DNA of 64,000 nucleotides from Mytilus californianus. Lineage: Eukaryota; Mollusca; Bivalvia; Mytilida; Mytilidae. Position 1 is the stretch's first letter. The number at the start of each line of letters is the position of its first letter. Both the position numbers and the translations under genes were made by a program. The notes beneath the pieces are model-generated. The model made no database searches and was not told the DNA's origin. It saw nothing but the letters and a program-made list of their open reading frames with translations. Positions 10,830 through 23,073 of this stretch are shown piece after piece. The stretch is taken from NCBI RefSeq assembly GCF_021869535.1, contig NW_026262734.1, forward strand, positions 113,785,588-113,849,587. The letters are read 5' to 3'.

Positions 10830-12560
10830 TTACACGGATTTCCGCGCTTTTAGTACACTATTACCGTAAAATTTAGGATGTGAAATACCGTTTTTAATAA
10901 GTTTTCTAAAGGTGCAGCCACATTTACTAATCAAATCTTTGTATCTATGAAAGAATGTAGTAAAAGGTTTAAGTAATTTATGGTAACGAAATTTCTGACT
11001 TAATAATTTACCAGTGATGCATTTATTACGTTCGTTAAAATCTATGACATCACTAAACACACGGGCATAACGAAAGAGATGGGATATATAAACACCGTAT
11101 GATGGAGCCAAAGGAGCATTGCCGTCTAAAAAAGGAAAATTAACAATAGGGAATGAAAAATCGTCTCTTTTGTCGTAAATTTTAGTATGGAGTTCCCTTT
11201 AGAAATTGAAATGTCTAAATCTGGAAAAGGACAACTACTGCTGTTTATGTTGGATTTATTTAAAGTAAGTTCCTTTGGGCAAATTTCGGTTGAATATTTA
11301 GAGAACTCTAGATTATTTAACGAAAAAATATCATCAAGATAACGGTAGGTATTGTTGAATGTATCAACCAAATGCAACAATGACGTGTCTTTACTAAGTT
11401 TGGTCATACACTGAGATTCATAGCAATACAGGGATAAATCTGCTATTAAAGGGGCGCAGTTAGTGCCCATAGGAATACCTACTACCTGTCGATACACTTT
11501 ATTGCCGAAACGTACATATATGTTGTCCAGGAGAAACTTTTAAGCTTCAATCATATCTTCACATTTCAAGTAAGTGTATCTATCATACTTTCCTTTTTCG
11601 TTACAGAAAGGCTTAAAACGAATTACAACAAATAAATTTGCAGTGAGATTTATCAAAAGACCATTTAATTAAATATAAAAACTTTTTCTTGATAACATTG
11701 TGTGGAAGTGTAGTGTAGAGAGTAGAAAAATCATAACTGTCAACAGGATTAAAAGGACCATCAAACGCACGTATGTTATCTAAAACCTCTAAAGAATTTT
11801 TAACACTGCAAAAATAATTAATACCATTATTTTCATAAGGTTTATTACAAATGTTAATAACAAGTTCTTTCATTGTAGTAAGTGAGGTAGTTAGAAGAAC
11901 TGACAGAATAGTAGAAGAACACTTACTAGATGCGGATATGAACCGGAATTTAAATGGTTGTTTGTGTAATTTAGGAAACCAGTACATAGTCGGGACTTTC
12001 AAATGTTCGGAAGAGGCTTTAAGCTGGATAGTGGCAGCGATATGCTTGTTTACAATTTGACTCTCTGTGGAGCGTACGGACCTGAATGTGGACGAATTGA
12101 TAATTTCGTTTTGGAGAACTTCCGTGTAGTGTATGCGTCACACCACCACTACATTATTGGCCTCTTTGTCTGCCAGAACGAACACAAACCGCTTTGCGAG
12201 TACTTGGAGTTTATTTTTGATTCCAGAAATGGGTATATCATGGACCCTATTATTAATTTCAGAATTGTTTTCAAAATGAGATATACGAATATCAACAGTA
12301 TTCATAATTTTATTCAAATAACTGTCTAGAGATTTTTTATCAGATTTTTCACGTTTACACCAATTTTTACAGTAGGCAGACAAAGCGTCTATAATGACCT
12401 GACGACACTGTTTCCAATCTATTATAGATGGAGGACGATATGTAGGTCCTTTCTTCAGAAAAGTGTTTACCTCACGGTCTTCGACGATGTTGAGGTCTCC
12501 TGTAATGACATGACCATATGGAACATATCTAAAACTAGATGTTTCACAGTCTCAAGTGGA
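10830..12560 (-). pseudogene. PLE reverse transcriptase, broken
   Basis: The N-terminal part (about 12410-12530) reads GDLNIVEDREV and KKGPTYRPPS. 12138-12383 continues to an LADKEANNVVVV piece. 11613-12002 holds YWFPKLHKQPFKFRFI and FSTLYTTLPHN. 11126-11497 holds QVVGIPMGTNCAPLIADL and the catalytic YLDD at 11330-11341. 10830-11111 is the thumb, with SYGVYISHLFRYARV and GISHPKFYGN. The motif order and catalytic aspartates are those of PLE RTs. Frameshifts separate the pieces, so no product is expected. Confidence 0.85.
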
Positions 12561-12971
12561 AGGATCATTATTTTCTATATTGAAGTCTGATGTAACTGAC
12601 GTATAATTAAAAATCAAACTTCTGCTGTTTTTTTTAACGAATACAAAATGATAGGTGGTTCTGTATTATAAAAATATGGAGGTATATGGCTATGGATGGT
12701 AGAGTAATTGAATATACTAGATAAGTTAATAAAATCAATACCTCTATTCATATATTTTAATTTAAGACAATGCCGTTTATGATTTTCAGGTTTATCGATA
12801 CTAGGAAACAGCCTGTGATGACAAAACGCTGTAATAAAACGGGTGTATTCATACAACGGTCTAAAAAATGAAAAACTTTTTCACTCCTGAAAAATATCAT
12901 ATAATTTACTTATTGGTATATGACCCAGTTTGCATAATACTTGATGTCTACCATTATTTTTTTAATATAGA

Positions 12972-13445
12972 TTACCGATCAGCAAGTGTATAATTTATAC
13001 GATGTTTAATACATTGATTACGGTTTTTGCGTTTACCATGAGACCTATTATTTCTTAGTCGTTTATCGACAATATCAATTACATCGATAGAAGTTTTCGA
13101 CATGTTCCCTTGTCCCAATATTTTGTCATTGAGACCGAGAGGATAAGCTGAAGTCTTTTTATCCAAAATAGTTCGCGAAGTTCATTGGATTTTTCAAATT
13201 TCTTGTGTGATTCTCCTGGTTATTTCTGAACGGTTTCAAGTGGTTGGAATTTTATAAATTTTAGATTGTGATTATGCTTATCTAAATGTTGGTATATCAA
13301 ACTTTTGAATTTTTAAGGTCTTCGAAAGCGGTAAAGGTGCTCTTGATTTCTTCTGTAATATTCTCGTCCGGTCTGTCCCACATATTGAATACCACACTTA
13401 GGCTGGGTTCAAGTTACCACATATACAAGGTTTTGAGTTTTTTCA
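12972..13445 (-). pseudogene. GIY-YIG endonuclease module of PLE, broken
   Basis: At about 13325-13400 the minus strand reads KCGIQYVGQTGREYYRR, the GIY-YIG core with its following Arg. An in-frame stop lies shortly before it and another shortly after. The open piece 12972-13166 continues with AYPLGLNDKILGQG, matching the segment near the catalytic Glu of this endonuclease family, then RNNRSHGKRKNRN. The nuclease would nick target DNA for target-primed reverse transcription. Confidence 0.75.
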
Positions 13446-13824
13446 GGTAATGTCACAGGAAAAGGAAAGTGAAAAAGCTCTCCCGTTCACTGTTGACCTA
13501 ACAGTATTTTGTGAAGTTAATCTAAAACAGGTAAGTCATTTTTTGGCATTGCACGGAAAAATTTGTGGATATCCACGTGCATTTTTGTTTAACAATATTG
13601 CTGCTGAGGCATTACAAATACGTTTGTTTATGCAAGTGGATATCCTAGAAGTTGGGTTGTAATTTAATTTCTTTCCATTACGTAAATAAAGGCAACAGTA
13701 GTATACCGCTGTTCGAAATTCATAAATCGATTGAGAAAAAAAACAAATCTGTGTTACAAACTAAAACTGAGGGAAACACTTCAAATATAAGAGGATAACT
13801 ACGACACAACAGAAACACAACATT

Positions 13825-14035
13825 AAAATGTATCACACACAGAAACGAACTATAATATAACAATGGCCATTTTCCTGACTTGGTACAGAACATTTTAAGA
13901 AAAAATTGGTGGGTTGATCCTGGTTTTGTGGCTAGCCAAACCTCCCGCTTTTATGGCAATGTTAAATATAACATTAACATGACAACATTACATGAGAGAA
14001 CATATAGGACAGAGAAACACACGAATAATAGCTAA
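13825..14035 (+). repeat. Short dispersed repeat, GACTTGGTACAG core (variant)
   Basis: Contains TTTCCTGACTTGGTACAGA, TTGGTGGGTTGATCCTGG and GTGGCTAGCCAAACCTC. It is a diverged member of the family also found at 16640, 24410, 32490, 47940, 52935 and 57910. No open frame is conserved among copies. Confidence 0.7.
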
Positions 14036-14060
14036 CAAAAGGTACCAGGTTTAAAATTTA

Positions 14061-14108
14061 ATACGCAAGACGCGTTTCGTCCACACAAGACTAACCAGTG
14101 ATACTCAG
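14061..14108 (-). ncRNA. Degenerate hammerhead ribozyme motif
   Basis: The minus strand reads GTATCACTGGTTA, GTCTTGTGTGGAC (stem II), GAAAC, then GCGTCTTG. Stem II and the GAAA box survive. The CUGAUGA box is mutated to CUGGUUA, so cleavage is not expected. The surrounding 14040-14240 matches the flank of the other hammerhead repeats (GAGCATTGAGGACC, GCCAAATACGGCTAAGGT). Confidence 0.55.
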
Positions 14109-14654
14109 ATAAAAAAAGTACGAAAGCCAAAACAAGTACAAAGTTGAAGAGCATTGAGGACCAAAAGTTCCAAAAAGTTGTGCCAAATACGGCTAAGGTT
14201 ATATGTCTGGGATAAAAAAATCCTTAGTATTTAGAATAATTCATACTTTTGCAAACAGTAAATTTATAAACATGACTATATAATAGATATACATGATAAC
14301 ACCGAAGTGGTGACTAACTACAGAATAAAAACGGATACATAAAACAACATAAACCAGCACATAAAAATTCACAGCCGAGTTAGCCAAAGAGATCAACTCA
14401 AAAAAAGGGTGACGTCACATTTGAATTTCTGAAATTTCCCCAAAATAGGATAGAATACGGATAGAATTAAAGATTTGGTTTATAATACTCATATAACATT
14501 TATTAATAACAATGAAAATTACAATACTAATTAATATAAAATGTGGTAGTAATTAGATAATTAATAGTATTATCTAGCTATGTCGGTGTTTCTTCTAAAT
14601 CAAACTGTAAACCAAATATATCGTATAAATTTAGTTGACCCAAACTAAAATCTA

Positions 14655-15930
14655 ATTAATAGTACATCGTAGTTTTTGAATGCGCTTCTGAATGCATGAT
14701 CAAATAGCTTTGATCCATTCAGACAAAGTGTCCAGTTCTGGTTCGTCTGGTTTGCGCTTTACCCATTTTCTTGTATAGTCCTCAACTGCATCCATCAGTA
14801 ACCTGAAGTTCTTTTTCCAGTTGATGGGCTGGGGAATTCTATATTTTGGTCCCTTGGCTAACAACTCTCTCATTGGTAACGATGCCAAGGTCGCCAGTAA
14901 TAACATGACCAGCTGGACTATAATTGTATTGCGACGATTCACATGAGCAATCCGGAGGCTTGGATTTCACATCTTTGAGGTTATAGGCCTCTAAAACCCT
15001 CTTGTGGTTGAAAATCTTGGATGCAATAGACTTGGTGTTAGTATAAGAAATAACAGGTGTAGCTTTATTTTTGAAGTAATCAGGTATAGTTTTTTTGTAC
15101 AGATTTCTGGTGGAAAATATTGCTAATATTTACAGCATCTAAACCTTTATTGGCGAATTCTACCTTAGAAAAAATACGTTTTTCCTGATTTTTGGATGTA
15201 GTCGATACGGGTTTGAATAGTCTATGGTTAGCAATGTGCATGATTATTGCAACTAATCTATACAAAACAGAACGAGAATCAGTAACGGAAGTATTTTGGG
15301 CCTCTTGAAATAGTAAAAAAAAGTTTTGACAATGGAATGGAGTATAAGTTCTGATATGATGAATTCCTAAAGGTTTTCGAACAAACGTTAACAGACTATC
15401 AATTGTCACGGTGTGCACAGCAGGTGGTATATATTTTTCTGTGACCATGACTTCTATTTCGTCGAGCAGAAGTATTAAATAATTGTAATGTATTGACAGT
15501 ACTACACCTGGGACTAGACAAAATACCTACACCATCAATTTTGTCATTGCACCCATAGGGAATGGCTGTTCCCAATTCTCTTATCCAAAAGTCTTCTCTT
15601 TGTAAACGATATGGTGTACTCAATATGGGGTCATTTGTTGAATGGTATATTTTCTCTATAATCCGGACTTTCATTGAAACAATAGAATGGTCAGGCTGAT
15701 TGAAATGTTAATTTAGGATTAGGATTATTTACATTAGACCGATGATCATTCATTCTAAAATTGAGTCTTTGTCGAGTTTCCCCGACGTAGATCAATCCAC
15801 AAAGAGTACATTCAAAACAGTACACAATATTGGAAGCAGTGCAATTCAGATTTTCATGATAATTTAAATAGGGGTATAGGCAAAATAAAAAAGACCGGAG
15901 GTTGTAACATTGAATAAGAATAACAATAAC
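14655..15930 (-). mobile_element. PLE fragment: GIY-YIG endonuclease plus RT start, decayed
   Basis: From 15930 down, NIVYCFECTLCGLIYVGET (about 15765-15825) gives a C-x-x-C pair directly before the GIY-YIG core, followed by RQRLNFRMNDHRSNV. 15560-15674 reads REDFWIRELGTAIPYGCNDK, the catalytic-Glu segment. After a frame break a linker follows at 15080-15448. 14700-14942 reads LLAKGPKYRIPQPINWKKNF and LLMDAVEDYTRKW, the start of RT. Similarity ends near 14655, so palm and thumb are missing. The domain order confirms the permuted PLE type. Confidence 0.8.
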
Positions 15931-16139
15931 GGAATAAGAAATAATAGGCAAAGCAGTAAAATAACTCTTACAAAAACTGTTATAAAAGGCCCGACGTAAA
16001 GACTTAAGTAATACAAAACAGACATAAAACAAACACAGGGCAAAACAGAGATTGTATGAAATGTAAGTAAAACCATAGCAGGTAATAATAAGTAATAATA
16101 AGTCTGTTTAAAAGTTTGTTTAGCTTTTGAGATGAATGC

Positions 16140-16580
16140 CGACATTTTTGTGCTTTGTAAAGAATAGTACCGTAAAAGATTGGATGTGAAATACCTGAAC
16201 GTATTAGATGTCTGAATGTTTATTTATATTTACGAATGATGTTCTTGTACCGATGATAACATTTAGTTGATGTTTTAACTAGCTTGTGATATCAAAAATC
16301 CTGGTGTAATAATTTTTCGGAAATACAGAGATTTCTTTCGTTAAAATCAAATACGTTGTTACATACACGAGCGAATCGAAAAAGTTGAGATATATAAACA
16401 CCATAAGATGGTGACAAGGGAACGTCACCATCTAAAAATTGATAATTAGCAATAGGAAATGAAAAATCATCCGGAAAGTTAACGACACAGTTTATAATGG
16501 AAGCACCATATTTATCGTCACAGGTGTAGCTTTCACCGGAGCATTGTATATAAAAGACAATAACGGACAAGGATGCAAAA
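16140..16580 (-). mobile_element. PLE fragment: RT C-terminal part
   Basis: 16292-16570 reads FPDDFSFPIANYQFLDGDVP and SPSYGVYISQLFRFARVC, the thumb-side segment of PLE RTs. It continues past a stop to GISHPIFYGTILYKAQK near 16150-16190. Only the C-terminal RT part is present. It lies just upstream, in the reading direction, of the endonuclease start at 15930, so two partial copies stand head to tail. Confidence 0.75.
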
Positions 16581-16639
16581 GTATGTATGTGCTTATTTGC
16601 ATGTTTGTGACGTTATTATTACTTTCTTACAAATGAGAG

Positions 16640-16860
16640 GTTTAACTAGCTATTAAACCAGGTTTAATCTACCATGTTCTACATCAGGAAATGCCTGTAC
16701 CAAGTCAGGAATATGACAATTGTTTTTCATTCGTTTGATGTGTTTGAGTTTTTCATTTTGCCATTTGTAAATGGACTTACCGTTTTGAATTTTCCTTGGA
16801 GTTTGGTATTTTTGTTTTTTGATACTCGTTTTCATAACTTTCATTAAACGTGTGTTGTAA
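16640..16860 (-). repeat. Short dispersed repeat, GACTTGGTACAG core
   Basis: The plus strand shows TTAAACCAGGTTTAATCTAC and GCCTGTACCAAGTCAGGAAT, the reverse complement of the family core. Adjoining sequence (TTTTGCCATTTGTAAATGGA) fits the rest of the family consensus. Confidence 0.75.
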
Positions 16861-16869
16861 TCATACTGT

Positions 16870-19800
16870 ACATGTTTTTTTACTTAGATTCCACAACAGT
16901 CCGAATTAGCTTTATATTGAATAAGCTGATGTGCTAGACTCGTAATGAAAAAAATGATAATTAAGTTTACTGTGTTTCGGTTGAATCTATTATTCAAATT
17001 TGCTGACAGCATGAAACAGCATGAATAATTTGACGATTACCTGAATACAAAAAAGGTAATAAATGTGCACGCATTTTGTTACTTATAGTACATTCAATAA
17101 TCCCAATATTTAACAAGTTATGTGTATAGTAAACTTTTGTCAGTAAGAACACAGACTAGCTTGATAAAATTTTATTTAAAATATTCGTTGATGTTTAGAA
17201 GAGTGACATTTTAAATGATAACACAAATCTCTCTGGATATAATAAACTGATACCAGTGTCTCATTTTTAACACGTTTAACCTCGCCATATTCCTACATTA
17301 TTGCTTATCTGATGCCTTTGATAGCACAACTGTATTCTTGTTTGCTGGTATTCACTAGTCTAACGAATGACAATTAATTTCGGGCATCTACAGCGCTTGT
17401 CTGGATTGACCTTCATAATGAACAATCAAGCCCATGTCGTGTATGAATATTCCTGGTTAGTAAATTCTTAGTCACTGCATTATAACAGTTGCTCATGAGT
17501 ATCTTTTTGAGTCCAAAAAAGGCAAGGTAGTAGTTACACTACAAACGTGTTTTTCTGTTTCTCTTTCATCACATTTATTTTCGCAGAAATCCACTCAGAT
17601 GAAAGTATAATACTTTCTAAACTATCAAAACTGAGAAACAATCGATATTTTATAGATCGGAGAATAATTTTGGTATCAAAGAAATCTAAGACCACGCAAT
17701 ATTTAAGCAAAAATTTGAGACAAAAAGCTGATACAAAACGTATCCATCAACCAATTGTTGTCGGATCTTAATTGTTTTGGTTTTAGGTATTCTCAATTTT
17801 TATATAAACTCGTGACGATTTAGAACTTGACATATTATGTAGACACCTGTTTCTTGTTGAATACATGTTGCCCTCTTGATGTTCTTATGTTGATTTGTCG
17901 TTCGATTGCTGTCATAGTGACGTATAACCAACATCTCCAACAGTTTGAGTTCCGTTTGATTACTTTTAAATCTGTTTATGACAAATCAAAACTGAAAGGG
18001 TTATTGAGTATAGATTAATTGCTTTCTTTCCCTCAAGCCATGAATATGCTCAGAAGACGATTAATTTTTGAGAGATTTACGTAAATTTTATATGGTGATA
18101 GTATATAGTTAACAGAAAAGGTTTCAGTTTTCGGCCTTTAATTTAATATCCCCTCCTCTTACAATATTTCAACTTTAATTTTAAAGACATGTCACATCCA
18201 AAGCTCATATTTTGTTCCTGTTTTGGCACATACTTAAATATGAACCTCATTAAATTCGATCTCAAAATAGTCACTATTAAGGAATAAATATTTAAAAAGT
18301 CTAAATAAATTCCATAGATCACAAAACTAATCCAAATCCTATTTAATTATTTGGTGATTCCAAAATACGTTTTTATTTGGCAGAAATTACAATCAGTTAT
18401 TTTTGTATATCTCGTATGACTTTGAAAGACTGATTTAAGATTTACATTGTCCACAAAATATTATAAAATGTTCCCGGTTTAAGGAATACAAAACACGCTT
18501 TCTGCTTTTTTTTAAGTTGTTAATTGATTAACTATGTCGTAATTGCTTGGTCAGTGGCGGATTCAGGAGGCGAACAAAGCGTATACGTCCCCTTTGATAT
18601 ATATTTCATTTTTTTAGTATAAAATCGTCAAATTTGTTTTATCCTCGCGCTACACTCAGCATTATTTCTTCATCTGTATATCATAACTGAATAGTAAATT
18701 AGTCTAAATTTCCATCAAATGTATAGTAACTTTTTTATTCTTAATATATAGGTATAAGCGTTGTCTATTTCTATATGACAAGACCACAGTAGCAACAACA
18801 TCCTTATGATGTAGAATTCATTATAAAAAAAAACTGTGTCGACAGTGTTCAAGCATCATCGCACACAGGTTTGTTTTATAAGACAGCTAAATGGATACAA
18901 GTAATAGATTCCCACGCCTACATTAAACTGATGTCCAACCAAATGCCTTCAGAAACTTGTCAATAAAAAAATTACTGCAAACATGGATAAGTTAGAGATT
19001 TGATGGTGTATTCGATATTTAAAAAAAAGTAAGTTAGTTACTAATTGTTCAACATTAAAATGCAAAAAAGTGTCGTGTAACAACACTCTCTTTTCCCCGT
19101 TTTCGCCTTCTTATTTTAACACTTTCTTTTTAAACGCAGAAATATAAAATATGACCGTACTACAAGTTTCTGAATTTTGCAACGATTCTATATAGCAACG
19201 TGTGATTCACGGAATTGTCATATTTTCAAGAAAAAAGTTAGATCATACAATTTTCATCTACCATGTGCCAAAAAAAAAGCCCCCCAAAAAAAACCCACCA
19301 AAATATATTTGCAAATTGGAAAAGATAAAAAATAGTTTTATATCCGTACTTAAAATTTTCTGCAATTATTTGAAATAAAAAAAAAACATATGTTTTTCTC
19401 AGCCTGAATCGATCGATTTTTTGCCCCCCATTTTATTCTTTATCTATTTGCAAAAGACGAAACATGATCAAATTATTAAAAGACAGACTAAGGATAATAT
19501 ACAAGTGTATACTACCATCCAGGTTAATGAGATTTCCATAAAGTAACTAATCCTTAATTCACAACCGTCCATGTACATGCAAAACTCATTTTTGATATTT
19601 ATCTGATAGATAGATCATAAAAGACATATCTAACAAGAACTTCGATGGCAAAAATGAAACAATAAATGTTTTTTTTTGTGTAGACGAGTAGCAAATTGAA
19701 TGAGGACATTTTGTTACAATAAAATTAAAATATAGGCACATCTTTCTAAGTAAAGTGGCAAAAAACACACATATAGAGTTACGCAGATGCAACAGAATAA

Positions 19801-20140
19801 TTATATTAATTGTAATTTATGACTATTTTATAAATTAAAGGATTATAGGTCGAACACGATACTCGCACAATGTACATATTTTAAAACAGGTTTATTTATT
19901 TTTTCTATAGATTGCATTCCGAAGTGCACATGCTCGGCTAAGATAGTTGAATATCAATCGAAAGCAAAGGATTAAGTTTTGAAATCATAGCATTCCTTTA
20001 ATTAAACATTTGAAACAGGTTTTGTTTAAGAACAACAACATGCATGTTTTGATTATATAATTATAAAATTGAGAATGACTTATGTACCTACTATTCTATC
20101 TAGCAATTAGCATTGGTAGTCTCGGCAGATTTATCTCCCT
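16870..20140. other. No supported gene
   Basis: AT-rich, stop-dense sequence. Open frames do not exceed 75 codons and lack recognisable domains. A fragment near 18552-18575 (GTGGCGGATTCAGGAGG) resembles a dispersed mussel repeat. Confidence 0.6.
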
Positions 20141-20164
20141 GAGTGCGGGGGGTCCTTTTTAACG

Positions 20165-20260
20165 GTAAGCGGACAAAAATTCAGAGGGAAAATGTCACAG
20201 GACAGAAAGTCACAAATTTGATAGGACAAAAAGTCACAGGACAATAGGTCACAAATTATT
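20165..20260 (+). repeat. Short tandem GTCACAGGACA motif
   Basis: GTCACAGGACA with AAAAAGTCACA or close variants recurs about four times in 95 bp. The reverse complement of the same pattern (GACTTTTTGTCC, ATCCTGTGAC) is at 59200-59282, so this is a dispersed family with an internal mini-repeat. Confidence 0.65.
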
Positions 20261-20269
20261 TTTTGACAA

Positions 20270-22600
20270 TTGATTGAATATATAAGAGAAAAATCTTGAA
20301 ATCGTTACTTTTTATTACATATATTCCTTCTACAGTTTAGGAAATTGTTAATTAACCTTGATAAATGAATATTTCTTAAATTTTAATCATTAAAAGGGAA
20401 TATTTCTTTACACCATGAAGCCGTTTAGGTACCAAGCCACTTTGACATTTTGTTTTTAAAATGCGAAGTTAACACTGGTGCTATAAAAAACAAATCTGCT
20501 ACGAAACAAAAATATAAACCGTACCCTAGATTTTTAACTATGTACATTTTCTTTTACCAATCGTTTCATGACTTATTTTATTATATATTTCCCTATAATA
20601 TAGTTTATTCTTTTATTAGTTCTTGCTTAAAAAGACTTGATGGTAAACAAAAGTCAGAGTAGTATCAAAATCGGGCTTTATAGGTACCTATAGTAAATAT
20701 AAACTGTTACATAGATTCTTGAAATATGCTTGTATTCTTGATGCATTTATTTTGAAATAATGTTTTATAATTTGTAAATGTTATAATTTTACCCGGTGTT
20801 TCCTTATATATGATAAAATATGGAAATATATGTCACTTTTCTTCAATGGATAAAGCAGCCACAGCGTTGCATGGGTATTTATAATTTTTAAGATAGTGTG
20901 TGACAATCCGTTTCGGTTGACTGCTCAGATAATCCGTATTTTGAAATGTAAATAACTTTCACCAAACATCTGTCATCTGTCAAAAATTAAAAAAAATATA
21001 AAGCGAATAAGAAACTCAGAAAATATTTTCCTTGATAAATTTTATATGGCTAAGAACAATTATTTTAAAAATTGTTTAAGAACATTTTTGATATTTATTA
21101 CTAATCAATATATCTTTACAGACGGAATGAATAAATACTAGATAACTTAATGCCAGAAAGCACGACTGCTAAGTTTTTGATGACTTACACAATTTTCCGG
21201 TTACAATAACTATTCTTTCCTTATGTAACCAATTAAATGTTGAAAATAACATCGGAAAAAAACATGAATTGCAAGTTTGCAAACGTTATCTAATGAAATA
21301 GACATACAATATAACATTAAAAGACCACAAAAGAATATCCTCCAAGCTTTGCCGAATTTATTCATAAAGGGGGAACAACCCCTGATAAACACCGAGAAAG
21401 TGTCGCCCGTTTAGCATCCGAATATTTAAAATCTTAACACGACTGAATACGATCTTACAAAATCTAAACAGCATTTTTACTATGGTCTGATTTAATCTGA
21501 AAGTGGTTTGATCTAGTCTTAATCGAACGCTAGAACAATCTGTCTTGTTTATCTTGACATTGACTATACGGACTGAACACGATATATCGGGACAGCATCT
21601 GAAAGTCTAAAAATGTCTTGATATTTTTCTATTGCAGTAAATCCAGTCGATTAAGACTTAATCAGACCAAAATGACCGTTTCAGACTGAAATCTTACTAC
21701 TAGTGGAAGTTCCACATGATGATGTTTTGAAAGATATGCCCAAGAATCTTGAAAACTGCGCTATACAACTCGGATCGAGCTAGGATTTAGTATTAGTTTG
21801 ATAGAAGAGACGTTGACACGGAATCCAAGGGACATGTACAGAAGAAATCCTGAAAAAATGGAAAACTTCAAAAAAACTAAAATTATAGTATACAGGTTAA
21901 TATTAGCTCTGGAACGCGAACATACTGGAGGGTTGGAATATTAAAAGGGTATCTACATTGGACAATAATTCTTTTTTAAAATTCAATACATTCTGAATAT
22001 TAATCATGAGATGTCTCAAAAAATATTGAAGGCAAAAACACATTTTATGTTTAATCATGTACAGTATTACAATATAATAACATCTTGATAAAAAAAAAAA
22101 AACAACATTGAAAATGATACATTGTAGAACCAACCTCTTATTTTGACTTATCTACTATATTTCAATACTACATAAGTCAAACGTTTTACTACTTATAAAA
22201 TGTTTCTTGTTGTAACATTCAATATCAAATAAATTCAGTATAAATGCAAAAAAAATTAAGAAATTGATAATGGTATATATATATAGCAAGTCTAAAAGGG
22301 TACAACAACACCAAAACCAAAAAAAATTAGTAAAATCATGAACTAATATTAAATATTTTAGATAACTAATTTCCTTCATCAGGAAGATCTAAATGACGGG
22401 ACATTTATTTGTTTGTACAATCAGAAATTGAGAAACAGTATTTATGCTTGTGTGGAGTTTTCAACTTTTTTATTTAGGTCAACGTATATGCTGTTAAAGG
22501 TATACCTTGTTGTTCGAAGCTGTGATGAAACATGTACCTGAATTGTTGTCCTGTTTAACTATAATTGCGTTGTGTATAAATATAGTTGAAATTATATGTA
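20270..22600. other. No supported gene; one inverted repeat pair
   Basis: No convincing coding stretch. AGTCTTAATCGA at about 21514-21525 is mirrored by TCGATTAAGACT near 21648-21659, with related TGGTCTGAT / ATCAGACC arms outside it. This is compatible with a small decayed inverted-repeat element at about 21480-21670. Confidence 0.5.
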
Positions 22601-23073
22601 TACAATATTTGTAAGGTGTTAATTTCATTTCTGAACACCCAGTTGGTCTTCATACAACCTAAATGAACCGGTGTTATAATAGCTGTCTATTAAGGTTGCC
22701 AGTTTTGAATATCGATAAAGCGTTATGTGTATAATGAATGAAACTAATTGATTCAAATTTAAGTATGCCCTTATAGAAAACAAAATTATAATACATACTA
22801 ATAACAAGAAAAATTACAACTTGTACAGCAACATATGCACAATTGAAACACATGTATATAAGTGAAGTCCAACGCATAATGGTCAAATCGCTTATGTAAC
22901 AGAGCACAATGCACAAATTTCATGCTTCATAACTTTGAAGAACTTTGTATACTGTTACCACAAAAAAAAAAACATGCACACATAAAAACATATACAAACA
23001 CATGAATTTGTTCCTTAAGTATTTGGTGTACTATATGAATAATTGATCCCTGTCTTCACTGTGTAACTATGCA

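Larger units (their letters stand above)
10830..13445 (-). mobile_element. Penelope-like element with N-terminal GIY-YIG endonuclease, nearly full coding length, decayed
   Basis: Reading the minus strand from 13445 down gives GIY-YIG endonuclease, linker, RT fingers, palm and thumb. In classical Penelope the GIY-YIG lies after the RT. The order seen here is that of the permuted PLE group described as Naiad/Chlamys, which is common in invertebrates (family assignment from memory). At least five frame breaks or stops make it inactive. The non-overlapping open pieces are 12972-13166, 12614-12856, 12138-12383, 11613-12002, 11126-11497 and 10830-11111. Confidence 0.85.

Noticed and set aside
15864..16145. 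93-codon minus-strand frame with several membrane-like stretches
   Set aside because: It spans the join between two PLE pieces and is in a different frame from the GIY-YIG reading; the hydrophobicity comes from T-rich sequence.
22375..22390. CTGATGA on the minus strand near 22380 as a hammerhead box
   Set aside because: No GAAA box, stem II or family flank follows.
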